Shown here: positions 8,351-16,537 of the stretch, one piece after another
Layout of the letters: every line of letters begins with the position of its first letter
Numbering within the stretch: position 1 is the stretch's first letter
Source: Leisingera sp. ANG59
Lineage (GTDB): Bacteria > Pseudomonadota > Alphaproteobacteria > Rhodobacterales > Rhodobacteraceae
Assembly (NCBI RefSeq): GCF_013317235.1
Contig: NZ_WLCM01000011.1
Location: 79,814 to 143,813, forward strand
DNA: 64,000 nucleotides
Direction: 5' to 3'
The notes under the pieces: generated by a model
What the model saw: only the letters and a program-made list of their open reading frames with translations
Database searches by the model: none
Told to the model about the DNA's origin: nothing
Program-made: the position numbers and the translations under genes

Positions 8351-9517
8351 TCACGCTTGCCAGCGGCCGCCGAAGTCCTCCGGGATCAGCAGATTGTGGC
8401 GCCCCAGCGCCTCCACCGAGCGTTCGCCGCACAGCGCCATGGTGGTGTCCAGCTCCTTCTGGATCACTTCCAGCGCCGTGGTGACGCCCTTCTGCCCCAT
8501 GGCCCCCAGGCCATAGACAAAGGCGCGTCCGATCATGGTGCCCTTGGCCCCAAGCGCCAGCGCCTTCAGCACGTCCTGACCGGAGCGGATGCCGCTGTCC
8601 AGATGCACTTCCACATCGCCGCCGACAGCATCCATGATCTCAGGCAGCATACGGATCGAGCTGAGGGCCCCATCCAGCTGCCGCCCGCCGTGGTTCGACA
8701 CCACGATGGCATCAGCGCCCAGCTTGGCGGCCATTTTCGCATCTTCAGCGTCCAGAATGCCCTTCAGGATCACCTTGCCGCCCCACATCTCCATCAGCTT
8801 TCCGATCTTGCCCCAGTCGAGGGCCGGATCGAACTGCTCCGCCGTCCAGACCCCCAGCTGCGAGGTGTCGGAGACCCCCTGCGCATGGCCGACGATATTG
8901 CCGAAATTGCGCCGCTTGGCGCCCAGCATTTCGATGCCCCAGGCCCATTTGGTCATCAGGTTGGCAATGGTTTTGGGTGTCAGCTTGGGCGGCGCCGACA
9001 GCCCGTTCTTCAGGTCCTTGTGCCGCTGGCCCAGGATCTGCAGATCCAGCGTGATCACCAGCGCCGAGCATTTTGCGTCCTTGGCGCGCTGGATCAGGCG
9101 GCGGACATAATCCTCGTCCCGCATATAGTACAGCTGGAACCAGAACGGCTTGGAGGTCGCCTCGGCCACCTCCTCGATCGAGTTGATCGACATCGTCGAC
9201 AGCGTGAACGGCACCCCGAAGTCTTCCGCCGCGCGGGCCGCCTTGATCTCGCCGTCGGCGTGCTGCATCCCCGTCAGCCCCACCGGCGCCAGGGCCACCG
9301 GCATCGCCACGTCCTGGCCGATCATTTGGCTGGCGGTGCTGCGTCCGGTCATGTCCACCGCCACCCGCTGGCGCAGGCGGATCTGCTCGAAATCCGAGGT
9401 GTTCTCGCGGAAGGTCTGCTCGGTCCAGCTGCCGCTCTCGGCATAGTCGTAGAACATCCGCGGCACGCGGCGTTCATAGATGCGCTTCAGGTCGTTGATA
9501 TTGGTGATCACCGGCAC
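8351..9517 (-). CDS. lldD: FMN-dependent alpha-hydroxy-acid (L-lactate) dehydrogenase, GTG start
   Basis: 388 residues from a GTG at 9517 (VPVITNINDLKRIYERRVPRMFYDY), with GGGAGAGAG just upstream; no ATG is available nearby. The FMN/TIM-barrel features are present: PVALAPVGLTG, FQLYYMRD, and the catalytic His/Arg motif SNHGGRQLDG, followed by GIRSGQDVLKAL. The enzyme would oxidise L-lactate or a similar 2-hydroxy acid to the 2-oxo acid and feed the respiratory chain. A perfect palindrome 22 bases upstream (9539-9559) is a candidate operator. Glycolate or mandelate oxidase activity in the same family cannot be excluded. Confidence 0.88.
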   Translation of the reverse strand: MPVITNINDLKRIYERRVPRMFYDYAESGSWTEQTFRENTSDFEQIRLRQRVAVDMTGRSTASQMIGQDVAMPVALAPVGLTGMQHADGEIKAARAAEDFGVPFTLSTMSINSIEEVAEATSKPFWFQLYYMRDEDYVRRLIQRAKDAKCSALVITLDLQILGQRHKDLKNGLSAPPKLTPKTIANLMTKWAWGIEMLGAKRRNFGNIVGHAQGVSDTSQLGVWTAEQFDPALDWGKIGKLMEMWGGKVILKGILDAEDAKMAAKLGADAIVVSNHGGRQLDGALSSIRMLPEIMDAVGGDVEVHLDSGIRSGQDVLKALALGAKGTMIGRAFVYGLGAMGQKGVTTALEVIQKELDTTMALCGERSVEALGRHNLLIPEDFGGRWQA

Positions 9518-9538
9518 CGGACTCTCTCCCGCTTCAAT

Positions 9539-9559
9539 TTGGTAAAATTTCTTTACCAA
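9539..9559. promoter_or_regulatory. palindromic operator upstream of lldD
   Basis: TTGGTAAA and TTTACCAA form a perfect inverted repeat with a five-base spacer. The TTGGT...ACCAA core resembles sites of FadR-type GntR regulators such as LldR, but no such regulator gene is adjacent. The regulator identity is inference. Confidence 0.5.
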
Positions 9560-9605
9560 TTCAAAACAGCAAAAGCAACGCCCCGTTTGCCGCACCCCTG
9601 GAAAC

Positions 9606-9636
9606 GCAAAAACCGCGCCCGGAGGCGCGGCTTTTC
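9606..9636 (-). terminator. terminator of trpA
   Basis: A stem of CCGCGCC with GGCGCGG is flanked by AAAAA on the left and TTTT on the right, so it could work in both directions. On the minus strand it lies 26 bases after the trpA stop. Confidence 0.75.
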
Positions 9637-9661
9637 AATCCTGACTGTGTAAGTAAGGGCG

Positions 9662-10453
9662 TCACCCCTTGTGGGCGCCGTCCGCCAGCGATTTCACAAA
9701 GGCCAGCACCTCGGCCGGGGATTTGCCCGCGCCGATCTGGCTGACGATAGCGCTGCCCACCACTGCGCCGTCCGAAATAGACGCGATGTTCTGCGCCTTC
9801 TCCGGCGTGTTGATGCCAAAGCCCACGATGATGGGCAGATCGGTCGCCGCCTTGATGCGTGCGACCTCAGGGCCAACATCGCCGGCCTCGGCCTCAGCAG
9901 CGCCGGTGATGCCGGTGATCGAGACATAATAGACAAAGCCGGAAGTGTTCTGCAGCACCTTGGGCAGGCGCGCATCATCGGTGGTGGGGGTCGCCAGGCG
10001 GATGAAGTTCAGCCCCGCCTTCTGCGCCGGGATGCACAGTTCGTCATCCTCTTCGGGCGGCAGGTCCACCACGATCAGCCCGTCGATGCCGGCGGCCTTG
10101 GCGTCTTCCAGGAACTTGTCCACGCCGCGGCTGTAGATCGGGTTGTAATAGCCCATCAGCACGATCGGAGTGGTGTCGTCGCCCTTGCGGAAGTCAGCGG
10201 CCAGCTGCAGCGTCTTTTCCAGGGTCATGCCGCCGTCAAGCGCACGCTGGCCTGCCAGCTGGATGGTCGGCCCGTCAGCCATCGGGTCGGTGAACGGCAG
10301 GCCCAGCTCGATGATGTCGACACCGGCGCCCGGCAGCCCCTTCACCACCTCCAGCGAGGTGTCATAATCGGGGTCGCCCGCCATCACGTAGGTGACAAAG
10401 GCTTTCTTGCCGGCGGCGTTCAGTTCGGCGAATTTGGCATCGATACGGGTCAT
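9662..10453 (-). CDS. trpA: tryptophan synthase alpha chain
   Basis: 263 residues. The catalytic motifs are visible: [18 protein letters not shown] (Glu and Asp of the active site) and [12 protein letters not shown], plus the phosphate-binding glycines near [10 protein letters not shown]. The alpha subunit cleaves indole-3-glycerol phosphate and passes indole to TrpB. TrpB is encoded 2.5 kb away at 12958-14217 and trpF at 14722-15375, all on the same strand, with ychF and other genes between. It is thus a split trp cluster rather than trpFBA in tandem. Confidence 0.97.
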   Translation of the reverse strand: MTRIDAKFAELNAAGKKAFVTYVMAGDPDYDTSLEVVKGLPGAGVDIIELGLPFTDPMADGPTIQLAGQRALDGGMTLEKTLQLAADFRKGDDTTPIVLMGYYNPIYSRGVDKFLEDAKAAGIDGLIVVDLPPEEDDELCIPAQKAGLNFIRLATPTTDDARLPKVLQNTSGFVYYVSITGITGAAEAEAGDVGPEVARIKAATDLPIIVGFGINTPEKAQNIASISDGAVVGSAIVSQIGAGKSPAEVLAFVKSLADGAHKG

Positions 10454-10538
10454 GGGCGGGCCTTTTGAAATCTGTCCGCCCCGGTGTGCCGAATGTTGCG
10501 CGGGAAATCAATCCCGCGCGAGGCGCCGGCAGCCCGGC

Positions 10539-11036
10539 TCAGCTGCCCAGCGGAATATGCCAGCGCAGGGTCAGCGAGTTCACGCCCGGGTTTTCATCCG
10601 CGGTCGAGGCGTTGGATTTGTGGCTGATGGCCAGCGACACCGCCTTGCCGTTCTGGAACCGCTTGCCCACCGCCAGCAGGCTGCGGATCTCGAAGGCGGA
10701 CCCCAGATCGTTCTCCGGCGAGCTTTCGTGGTAGGCGCCGGGCATCACGCTGGTTTCAATGAACCAGTCGTTGTTCAGGTCGATCAGGCCGCTGATGCCG
10801 ATACCGGCAAAAACGTCGCCGGTCTCCACCACCTGCAGGGTGCCGCCAAAGCGCGCCGACAGCCGCCCTTTTTCATAAAACGGCATATGCAGGTATTCGG
10901 CAGCAAACAAGGCACCGTTTTCCGCCGTCTCCCGGTGGTAGTCGGAATACCCCAGCCCCAGTGTCACTTCCTGCGCTGCTGCAGGCGCCGCCATGGCTGC
11001 CGAAACCGCAGCCGCCAGCAGAGTTGTCTTTTTCAT
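10539..11036 (-). CDS. PagL-like lipid A deacylase / acyloxyacyl hydrolase family outer-membrane protein
   Basis: 165 residues with a cleavable signal peptide (MKKTTLLAAAVSAAMAAPAAAQ). Alternating beta-strand pattern and a C-terminal aromatic-rich LTLRWHIPL end suggest a small eight-stranded outer-membrane barrel. The AISHKSNAS segment followed by NPGVNSL matches the His-x-Ser and downstream acidic/Asn region of PagL-type 3-O-deacylases. A role in lipid A remodelling is inferred from family membership only. It is divergent from ychF and lies 85 bases upstream of trpA on the same strand. Confidence 0.72.
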   Translation of the reverse strand: MKKTTLLAAAVSAAMAAPAAAQEVTLGLGYSDYHRETAENGALFAAEYLHMPFYEKGRLSARFGGTLQVVETGDVFAGIGISGLIDLNNDWFIETSVMPGAYHESSPENDLGSAFEIRSLLAVGKRFQNGKAVSLAISHKSNASTADENPGVNSLTLRWHIPLGS

Positions 11037-11158
11037 TTCCAGCCCCTCGGAAAATAATGACTTTTGGCCAAGCTTTTTTCAGGAGTGTTCTAAAACTCCC
11101 TAAACATTTGCCAAGGGCCTTATGGAAAATCAGTGTGCATACTGTCTGTGAACCGACA

Positions 11159-11215
11159 CACAGTTCGCAACTGTGGCAGTTCTGCCAGACAGACTTGGCT
11201 TGCACGGGCGTGCAA
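11159..11215. promoter_or_regulatory. two palindromes upstream of ychF
   Basis: CACAGTT and AACTGTG (11159-11175, 3-base spacer) and TTGCACG and CGTGCAA (11200-11215, 2-base spacer) are perfect inverted repeats in the 221-base gap between divergent genes. They could be operators or a leader hairpin of ychF. No known consensus is recognised. Confidence 0.35.
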
Positions 11216-11257
11216 TGCTGCCTAGAAGCAGCTCCCAAATGGCATCAGGAGGCCGCA

Positions 11258-12355
11258 ATGGGCTTTAAAATGGGAATCGTCGGCCTGCCCAACGTGGGCA
11301 AATCGACGCTGTTCAACGCGCTGACCAAAACCGCCTCGGCGCAGGCGGCCAACTTTCCGTTCTGCACCATCGAACCCAACGTGGGTGAGGTCGGCGTGCC
11401 GGACGCACGGCTGGACAAGCTGGCGGCGATTGCGAAGTCCAAGCAGATCATCCCGACCCGGATGACATTTGTCGACATTGCGGGCCTGGTGAAGGGCGCC
11501 TCCAAGGGCGAAGGCCTGGGCAACCAATTCCTGGCCAACATCCGCGAAACCGATGCGATTGCCCATGTGCTGCGCTGCTTTGAAGACGGCGACGTGACCC
11601 ATGTGGACGGCCGTGTCGACCCGGTGGCCGATGCCGAGGTGATCGAGACCGAGCTGATGCTGGCCGACCTCGAAAGCATCGAGAAGCGCCGCGCCAACCT
11701 GGTGCGCAAGCTGAAGGGCAACGACAAGGAAGCCCAGCAGCAGGACCGCCTGCTGGCCGCCGCCCAGGCGATGCTGGAAGACGGCAAGCCCGCCCGCCTG
11801 GTCGAGGTCGATGCCGAAGACGCCAAGGCCTGGAAGATGCTGCAGCTCTTGACAACCAAGCCGGTTCTATACGTCTGCAACGTGGGCGAGTCGGAATCGG
11901 TCGAGGGCAATGCCCATTCCGCCAAGGTCGCGGAAATGGCCGCGGCGCAGGGCAACAGCCATGTGATCATCTCCGCCCAGATCGAGGAAGAGATCAGCCA
12001 GCTGGAAGCCGATGAAGCCCAGATGTTCCTGGAGGAAATGGGCCTGGAAGAAGCCGGCCTCGACCGTCTGATCCGCGCAGGCTACGAGCTTCTGCACCTG
12101 GAAACCTATTTCACCGTCGGCCCCAAGGAGGCCCGCGCCTGGACCATCCGCACCGGCACCGCCGCGCCGCAGGCGGCAGGTGTCATTCACGGCGATTTCG
12201 AAAAGGGCTTCATCCGCGCCGAAACCATCGCCTATGACGATTTCATCGCCTGCAACGGCGAACAGGGCGCCAAGGAAGCCGGCAAGATGCGGGCCGAAGG
12301 CAAGAGTTATGTCGTCAAGGACGGCGACGTTCTGCACTTCCTGTTCAACACCTGA
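11258..12355 (+). CDS. ychF: redox-regulated ATPase/GTPase YchF
   Basis: 365 residues, the usual YchF length. It starts MGFKMGIVGLPNVGKSTLFNALT, with a P-loop at about residues 10-17. FVDIAGLVKGASKGEGLGNQFL is the switch II/G3 region, in which the hydrophobic residues replace the catalytic Gln of Ras-type GTPases. The C-terminal TGS domain with the KTYFTVGPKEARAW-type ending is present. YchF/OLA1 proteins bind ribosomes and act in stress responses. The ATG at 11258 follows CAGGAGG. A terminator lies 26 bases past the stop. Confidence 0.96.
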   Translation: MGFKMGIVGLPNVGKSTLFNALTKTASAQAANFPFCTIEPNVGEVGVPDARLDKLAAIAKSKQIIPTRMTFVDIAGLVKGASKGEGLGNQFLANIRETDAIAHVLRCFEDGDVTHVDGRVDPVADAEVIETELMLADLESIEKRRANLVRKLKGNDKEAQQQDRLLAAAQAMLEDGKPARLVEVDAEDAKAWKMLQLLTTKPVLYVCNVGESESVEGNAHSAKVAEMAAAQGNSHVIISAQIEEEISQLEADEAQMFLEEMGLEEAGLDRLIRAGYELLHLETYFTVGPKEARAWTIRTGTAAPQAAGVIHGDFEKGFIRAETIAYDDFIACNGEQGAKEAGKMRAEGKSYVVKDGDVLHFLFNT

Positions 12356-12380
12356 TCAGCTTGTCCCGGATAGTTTTCCG

Positions 12381-12411
12381 CCGCCCGTCAGCCCCGCTGG
12401 CGGGCGGTTTT
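12381..12411 (+). terminator. terminator of ychF
   Basis: CCGCCCGTCAGC and GCTGGCGGGCGG form a 12-base-pair stem (one T-G pair) with a CCC loop, followed by TTTT. Confidence 0.85.
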
Positions 12412-12506
12412 CGTTTGACGGCCCAGTCCCCGGCACGGGAAATACCGGGACGGGACGCGGAATTGCGCTACCATTATTCTCAACCGTATCAGGGACGGGG
12501 CACCCC

Positions 12507-12884
12507 ATGGACAAAGACAACAGCATCAACGTATTGGGCGGCCCGCTTGCGCCCTGCTCCAAAGCGCCGGTGACCGGGTTCTTCCGCGATGGCCATTGCA
12601 ACACCTGCGCCGAGGATCAGGGCAGCCACACGGTCTGCGTGGTGACCACGGCGGAGTTTCTGGCGTTTTCCAAATATGTCGGCAACGACCTGTCGACGCC
12701 GCGTCCCGAGTTCAGCTTTACGGGCTTGCAGCCCGGCGACCGCTGGTGCCTGTGCGCCGCCCGTTTCCTGCAGGCCGCGGACGAGGGCTGCGCGCCCAAG
12801 GTCCTGCTGGAGGCCACCCACATGCGCGCGCTCGACATCGTGCCGCTGAGCGTGCTGCAAAGCTACGCCGCCGACCCGGCCTGA
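12507..12884 (+). CDS. DUF2237 family protein
   Basis: 125 residues. It has the whole DUF2237 signature: NVLGGPLAPCS, TGFFRDGHCNT, GSHTVCVVTTAEFLAFSK, GNDLSTPRPEF and LQPGDRWCLCA. The conserved cysteines (about residues 17, 31, 34, 44 and 77-79) suggest a metal or redox role, but the family has no established function. It stands alone between ychF and the converging trpB, about 95 bases after the ychF terminator. The ATG at 12507 has a GGGACGGGG-like upstream purine tract. Confidence 0.85.
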   Translation: MDKDNSINVLGGPLAPCSKAPVTGFFRDGHCNTCAEDQGSHTVCVVTTAEFLAFSKYVGNDLSTPRPEFSFTGLQPGDRWCLCAARFLQAADEGCAPKVLLEATHMRALDIVPLSVLQSYAADPA

Positions 12885-12907
12885 GGCCGCCCGCAGAAGG
12901 GCTGCAA

Positions 12908-12933
12908 CAAAAAGGGCGCCCCCGCGGGGCGCC
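12908..12933 (-). terminator. terminator of trpB
   Basis: GGCGCCCC and GGGGCGCC (12915-12933) form an eight-base-pair stem. On the minus strand it is followed by CTTTTTG, 25 bases after the trpB stop. Confidence 0.8.
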
Positions 12934-12957
12934 TGTTCGTTTGTCCTGCGTGTCCGC

Positions 12958-14217
12958 TCACTCCTCGAAGGTGCGGCCTTCCTCGGTGTCGGACATGTCA
13001 AAGCCCAGATGCTTGGCGACGGTGAACACGTCCTTGTCGCCGCGGCCGCACATGTTCATCACGATGATGTGGTCCTTGGGCAGCTCCGGCGCGATCTTCA
13101 TCACATGGGCCAGCGCATGGCTGGGCTCCAGCGCCGGGATGATGCCCTCGGTGCGGCAGCTGACCTGGAAGGCTTCCAGCGCTTCCTTGTCGGTGATCGA
13201 GACATATTGTGCACGCCCCGTGTCATGCAGCCAGGAATGCTCCGGCCCGATGCCCGGGTAGTCGAGGCCCGCGGAGATTGAGAAGCCTTCCTGGATCTGG
13301 CCGTCCTCGTCCTGCAGCAGGTAGGTGCGGTTGCCATGCAGCACGCCGGGGCGGCCGCCGGTCAGCGACGCGCAGTGCTGCATCCGGTCATCCACGCCCT
13401 TGCCGCCGGCCTCAACGCCGATGATGTTCACCGACGGGTCATCCAGGAACGGGTAGAACAGGCCGATGGCATTGGAGCCGCCGCCGATCGCGGCAATCAC
13501 GGTGTCCGGCAGGCGGCCTTCGCCTTCCTGCTCGGCCAGCTGCCAGCGGACTTCCTTGCCGATGATCGACTGGAAATCACGCACCATCGCCGGATAGGGG
13601 TGCGGGCCGGCGGCGGTGCCGATGCAGTAGAAGGTGTCGCGCACGTTGGTCACCCAGTCGCGCAGCGCATCGTTCATCGCGTCCTTCAGGGTGCCGCGGC
13701 CAGAGGTCACCGGGATCACCTCGGCGCCCAGCAGGCGCATGCGGAACACGTTCGGCGCCTGCCGCTTCACGTCGTGGGCGCCCATGTAGACGATGCACTT
13801 GAGGCCGAATTTGGCGCAGACGGTGGCAGTTGCGACGCCGTGCTGGCCGGCCCCGGTTTCGGCGATGATGCGGGTCTTGCCCATGCGGCGCGCCAGCAGG
13901 ATCTGGCCCAGCACGTTGTTCACCTTATGCGCGCCTGTGTGGTTCAGCTCGTCGCGCTTCATGTAGATCTTGGCGCCACCCAGTTCCGCCGTCAGGCGCT
14001 CCGCGTGATAGAGCGGGCTGGGGCGGCCAACATAGTGTTTCCACAAGCTCTCCATCTCGGCCCAGAAAGAGGGGTCGTCCTTGGCTTTGTTGTATTCTTC
14101 CTCAAGGCTCAGGATCAGCGGCATCAGGGTTTCGGACACGAAACGCCCGCCAAAGATGCCAAAGCGGCCCTGTTCGTCCGGACCGTTCATGAAGCTGTTG
14201 AAAAGATCGTCGGCCAT
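12958..14217 (-). CDS. trpB: tryptophan synthase beta chain
   Basis: 419 residues from [20 protein letters not shown]. The PLP-lysine motif [11 protein letters not shown], the indole-channel region [12 protein letters not shown], the PLP-phosphate loop GGGSNAIG and [14 protein letters not shown] are all present. TrpB condenses indole with serine to give tryptophan in complex with TrpA. I start at 14217 (GAGGGAAG upstream) rather than 18 codons earlier. The 504-base gap to the upstream trpF is unusual for genes often adjacent in this group. Confidence 0.97.
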   Translation of the reverse strand: MADDLFNSFMNGPDEQGRFGIFGGRFVSETLMPLILSLEEEYNKAKDDPSFWAEMESLWKHYVGRPSPLYHAERLTAELGGAKIYMKRDELNHTGAHKVNNVLGQILLARRMGKTRIIAETGAGQHGVATATVCAKFGLKCIVYMGAHDVKRQAPNVFRMRLLGAEVIPVTSGRGTLKDAMNDALRDWVTNVRDTFYCIGTAAGPHPYPAMVRDFQSIIGKEVRWQLAEQEGEGRLPDTVIAAIGGGSNAIGLFYPFLDDPSVNIIGVEAGGKGVDDRMQHCASLTGGRPGVLHGNRTYLLQDEDGQIQEGFSISAGLDYPGIGPEHSWLHDTGRAQYVSITDKEALEAFQVSCRTEGIIPALEPSHALAHVMKIAPELPKDHIIVMNMCGRGDKDVFTVAKHLGFDMSDTEEGRTFEE

Positions 14218-14721
14218 GGTTCTTCCCTCACTTTCGCAGCGCCCGCCATGACTATAGCGCGGCAGCGCCATGGTAAAGGGAGATTGCGCAACCGGTTTGA
14301 TCCGGCCAAGGCCCCTGCCCTGCCGGTGTATTCCTGTATTGCTATGGTCTGCTGCCTGTCCTTCAGGCTGGAAGGTGCAGATTGGCGGCGCCGCCTAGGG
14401 GCGGAGGCGGGACGGGAGGTTCCTCCCGCACGCTGAACGTTGTCTCTGCGCGCCCTTGCCAAAGGGCCCTGTTCCTGGGTGCCGGGAGTGTCAGGCCCGG
14501 CAATGACCGCGATCAGGGGAGAGCATGGCATATGCGGTTTAAGATGCGGTGACAGGGGAGTGCGCAGGGTGCGCAACACCCCGGCCGGTGCGCCTTGGAG
14601 CAGCAGCTGCGCAGTGAGCATTTATGCAAAGAAGAAGAAACAGGATGCCGCTTCTTCTTTGTCCAAATACTCGACTCCCGCACTGTGCAAGCCAGGCTGA
14701 AGGGGGCGGCGGTGCGAGCCG
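14218..14721. other. 504-base gap between trpF and trpB
   Basis: No convincing gene is seen on either strand; frames here have atypical composition. The stretch near trpB must carry its ribosome-binding site and perhaps a promoter. The notable element is the hairpin at 14627-14661, described separately. Confidence 0.5.
14627..14661. repeat. A/G-rich 11-base-pair hairpin downstream of trpF
   Basis: CAAAGAAGAAG (14627-14637) and CTTCTTCTTTG (14651-14661) are perfect inverted arms around a 13-base loop, followed by CCAAATACTC. It starts 61 bases past the trpF stop. The low-GC arms stand out in a GC-rich region. It could be an intergenic repeat unit or an RNA-processing site; I cannot count copies elsewhere. 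Confidence 0.45.
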
Positions 14722-15375
14722 TCAGCCGCGGGCGCCGTGGGCGGCCTTCGTGAAGGCGTCGACCAGGCCCGCATCCTTTTCGCCCGGCGCGCTTTCGACG
14801 CCGGAAGACACATCAACCTGGCGCGCTCCGGTCATGCGGATGGCTTCGGCCACGTTTTCAGGCGTCAGCCCGCCGGCCAGCATCCAGGGTTTCTGCCAGT
14901 ACTTCCGCCCGGCCAGCAGCCGCCAGTCGAAGGCGAGGCCGTTGCCGCCGGGCAGTTCTGCCTCCTTGGGCGGCTTGGCATCGATCAAGAGCTGGTCGGC
15001 CACCTGTTCATAAAGCGCGATCTGGGGAATGTCGGCGGCATCGGCAATGCCCACCGCCTTCATCACCGGCAGGCCGTAGCGGGCGCGCACCTCGGCCACC
15101 CGCTCCGGGCTTTCCTTGCCATGGAGCTGCAGCATGTCGAGCGGCACCGCGCCGGTGATGGCGTCCAGATCATCGTTGGAGGCATTCACCGTCAGCGCCA
15201 CCTTGCACAGCCCGATGGGCGCCTCGACCGCCAGCGCGGCGGCCTGGGCGATAGAAACGTTGCGCGGCGATTTCGGGAAGAACACAAAACCCGCATAGGC
15301 CGCCCCGGCCGCGGCCACGGCTGCCACATCCTGCGGGGTGCTGAGCCCGCAGATCTTGACCCGGATGTCACTCAT
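14722..15375 (-). CDS. trpF: phosphoribosylanthranilate isomerase
   Basis: 217 residues. The N-terminal [12 protein letters not shown] carries the catalytic cysteine of Trp[13 protein letters not shown] is conserved, and the C-terminal [14 protein letters not shown] and [15 protein letters not shown] form the phosphate-binding and catalytic-Asp regions. It converts phosphoribosylanthranilate to the ketose form in tryptophan synthesis. It starts seven bases after the lapA stop, so ihfB-lapA-trpF look like one transcription unit. Confidence 0.96.
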   Translation of the reverse strand: MSDIRVKICGLSTPQDVAAVAAAGAAYAGFVFFPKSPRNVSIAQAAALAVEAPIGLCKVALTVNASNDDLDAITGAVPLDMLQLHGKESPERVAEVRARYGLPVMKAVGIADAADIPQIALYEQVADQLLIDAKPPKEAELPGGNGLAFDWRLLAGRKYWQKPWMLAGGLTPENVAEAIRMTGARQVDVSSGVESAPGEKDAGLVDAFTKAAHGARG

Positions 15376-15382
15376 GGCTGGC

Positions 15383-15733
15383 TCAGTTCGCGTCTTCGAG
15401 AAGCGCCAGGACCTCGTCCTTGCCTTCGTTTTTCCGCTTCTTGAGCCGGGTCACTTCGCGGTTCAGCTTACGCGCCTCGCGGGCCTTCTGGGCCGCCTCG
15501 CTGCGGTGCTTGTGCTCGCGGATCCATTCCCACAGGAAGCCGATCACCAGCCCGGCGCCAACGCCGCCCAGCACCACCACGAACAGCGGCAGCGCGATGC
15601 TGTAGTTGAAGCCGGCCAGTTCAGCAAAGGCCGCCGGCATCAGTTTCAGCTCAACCACCGTGCTGTTGGCCAGACAGACGGACACCAGCACGATGGCCAG
15701 CATCCCAAGAACCGCGTAGCGAATGTAACGCAT
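15383..15733 (-). CDS. LapA-domain (DUF1049) inner-membrane protein
   Basis: 116 residues with two hydrophobic segments (about residues 5-22 and 45-70) and a basic cytosolic C-terminal tail predicted to form a coiled coil ([21 protein letters not shown]). This is the LapA/YciS layout; in E. coli LapA works with LapB in control of lipopolysaccharide synthesis. No lapB is adjacent. The start codon overlaps the ihfB stop by one base (TGATG), indicating translational coupling. Confidence 0.85.
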   Translation of the reverse strand: MRYIRYAVLGMLAIVLVSVCLANSTVVELKLMPAAFAELAGFNYSIALPLFVVVLGGVGAGLVIGFLWEWIREHKHRSEAAQKAREARKLNREVTRLKKRKNEGKDEVLALLEDAN

Positions 15734-16017
15734 CAGGCTTTCCCGTTCAGGCGGTCCCTCAAGAGTTTACCCGTCTTGAAGAACGGCACATGTTTCTCTT
15801 CGACTTCGACCGTCTCGCCGGTGCGAGGGTTGCGGCCGGTGCGCGCGTCCCGTTTCTTGACCGAAAAGGCACCGAAGCCGCGCAGCTCAACCCGGTCGCC
15901 GCGGGCCATGGCGTCGGTCACTTCCTCGAACACCGTGTTCACGATCCTCTCTACATCCCGCTGATACAGGTGCGGGTTTTCGTCTGCAATCTTCTGAATC
16001 AACTCAGAGCGGATCAT
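15733..16017 (-). CDS. ihfB: integration host factor subunit beta
   Basis: 94 residues. It starts [18 protein letters not shown] and has the DNA-bending arm region [14 protein letters not shown] with the conserved Arg-Asn-Pro. It heterodimerises with IhfA to bend DNA sharply at specific sites. GGAGG lies eight bases before the ATG at 16017. In many proteobacteria rpsA lies directly upstream; here rpsA is 4.2 kb away beyond an accessory block. Confidence 0.96.
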   Translation of the reverse strand: MIRSELIQKIADENPHLYQRDVERIVNTVFEEVTDAMARGDRVELRGFGAFSVKKRDARTGRNPRTGETVEVEEKHVPFFKTGKLLRDRLNGKA

Positions 16018-16537
16018 ATTCGCTTTCCTCCCAGGGTGCCGGTGTGTTTTGGCTATTATTCTGAGAGTATAGGAAAATTTCGAGCGCGGGGGAACAAAAT
16101 GCCGCAGGTTTGACGGGCAAATCGGCGGCTCTTCACCACCTTTTCAGGCCGCAAAGCCCCAATCCCGGGCAGCAAAGCGCCGCCGCAGCGCGGCATCGGC
16201 TCTGCAGAGTGCGCCGCAGTCCGGTTTGATTCGGGGGGCCGAAAGCCGGTTCCGGGGATGCCCCGAAACCGGCACTTTCCCTGCTTAGCAGCGCGGGATG
16301 CGGCATCTGCCGCCCCCACATGCCGCATATGAAACTATATTTCCGCAAGGGAAAATTTTTTATTGTAAAGCGCCCGGCATCGCCCATGCTTTCCTGACCA
16401 GGCGCGTCAGAACAACTGACCGGATCTGGCCCCTATCGATCCGGCGCACCCGCCTATTGGCGGCAACAGGCGCCGGCCTGTCAAAGCCGGTGGCAAACAA
16501 CCGGCAGGACGGCAAACCAACTTGGAGAGAACTGGAA
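16018..16537. other. 520-base gap with a long hairpin, ihfB promoter side
   Basis: No gene is supported. A near-perfect inverted repeat lies at 16246-16272 (arms CCGGTTCCGGGG and CCCCGAAACCGG, one mismatch, ATG loop), extended outward by AAAG/CTTT. It could terminate transcription or mark the edge of the inserted block. The A/T-rich stretch around 16350-16370 is a possible promoter for the Amt-like gene. Confidence 0.45.

Noticed and set aside
14440..14700. A plus-strand small open frame ending in a Lys-rich stretch between trpF and trpB
   Set aside because: No ribosome-binding site, atypical composition, and its Lys-run is just the A/G-rich hairpin arm.
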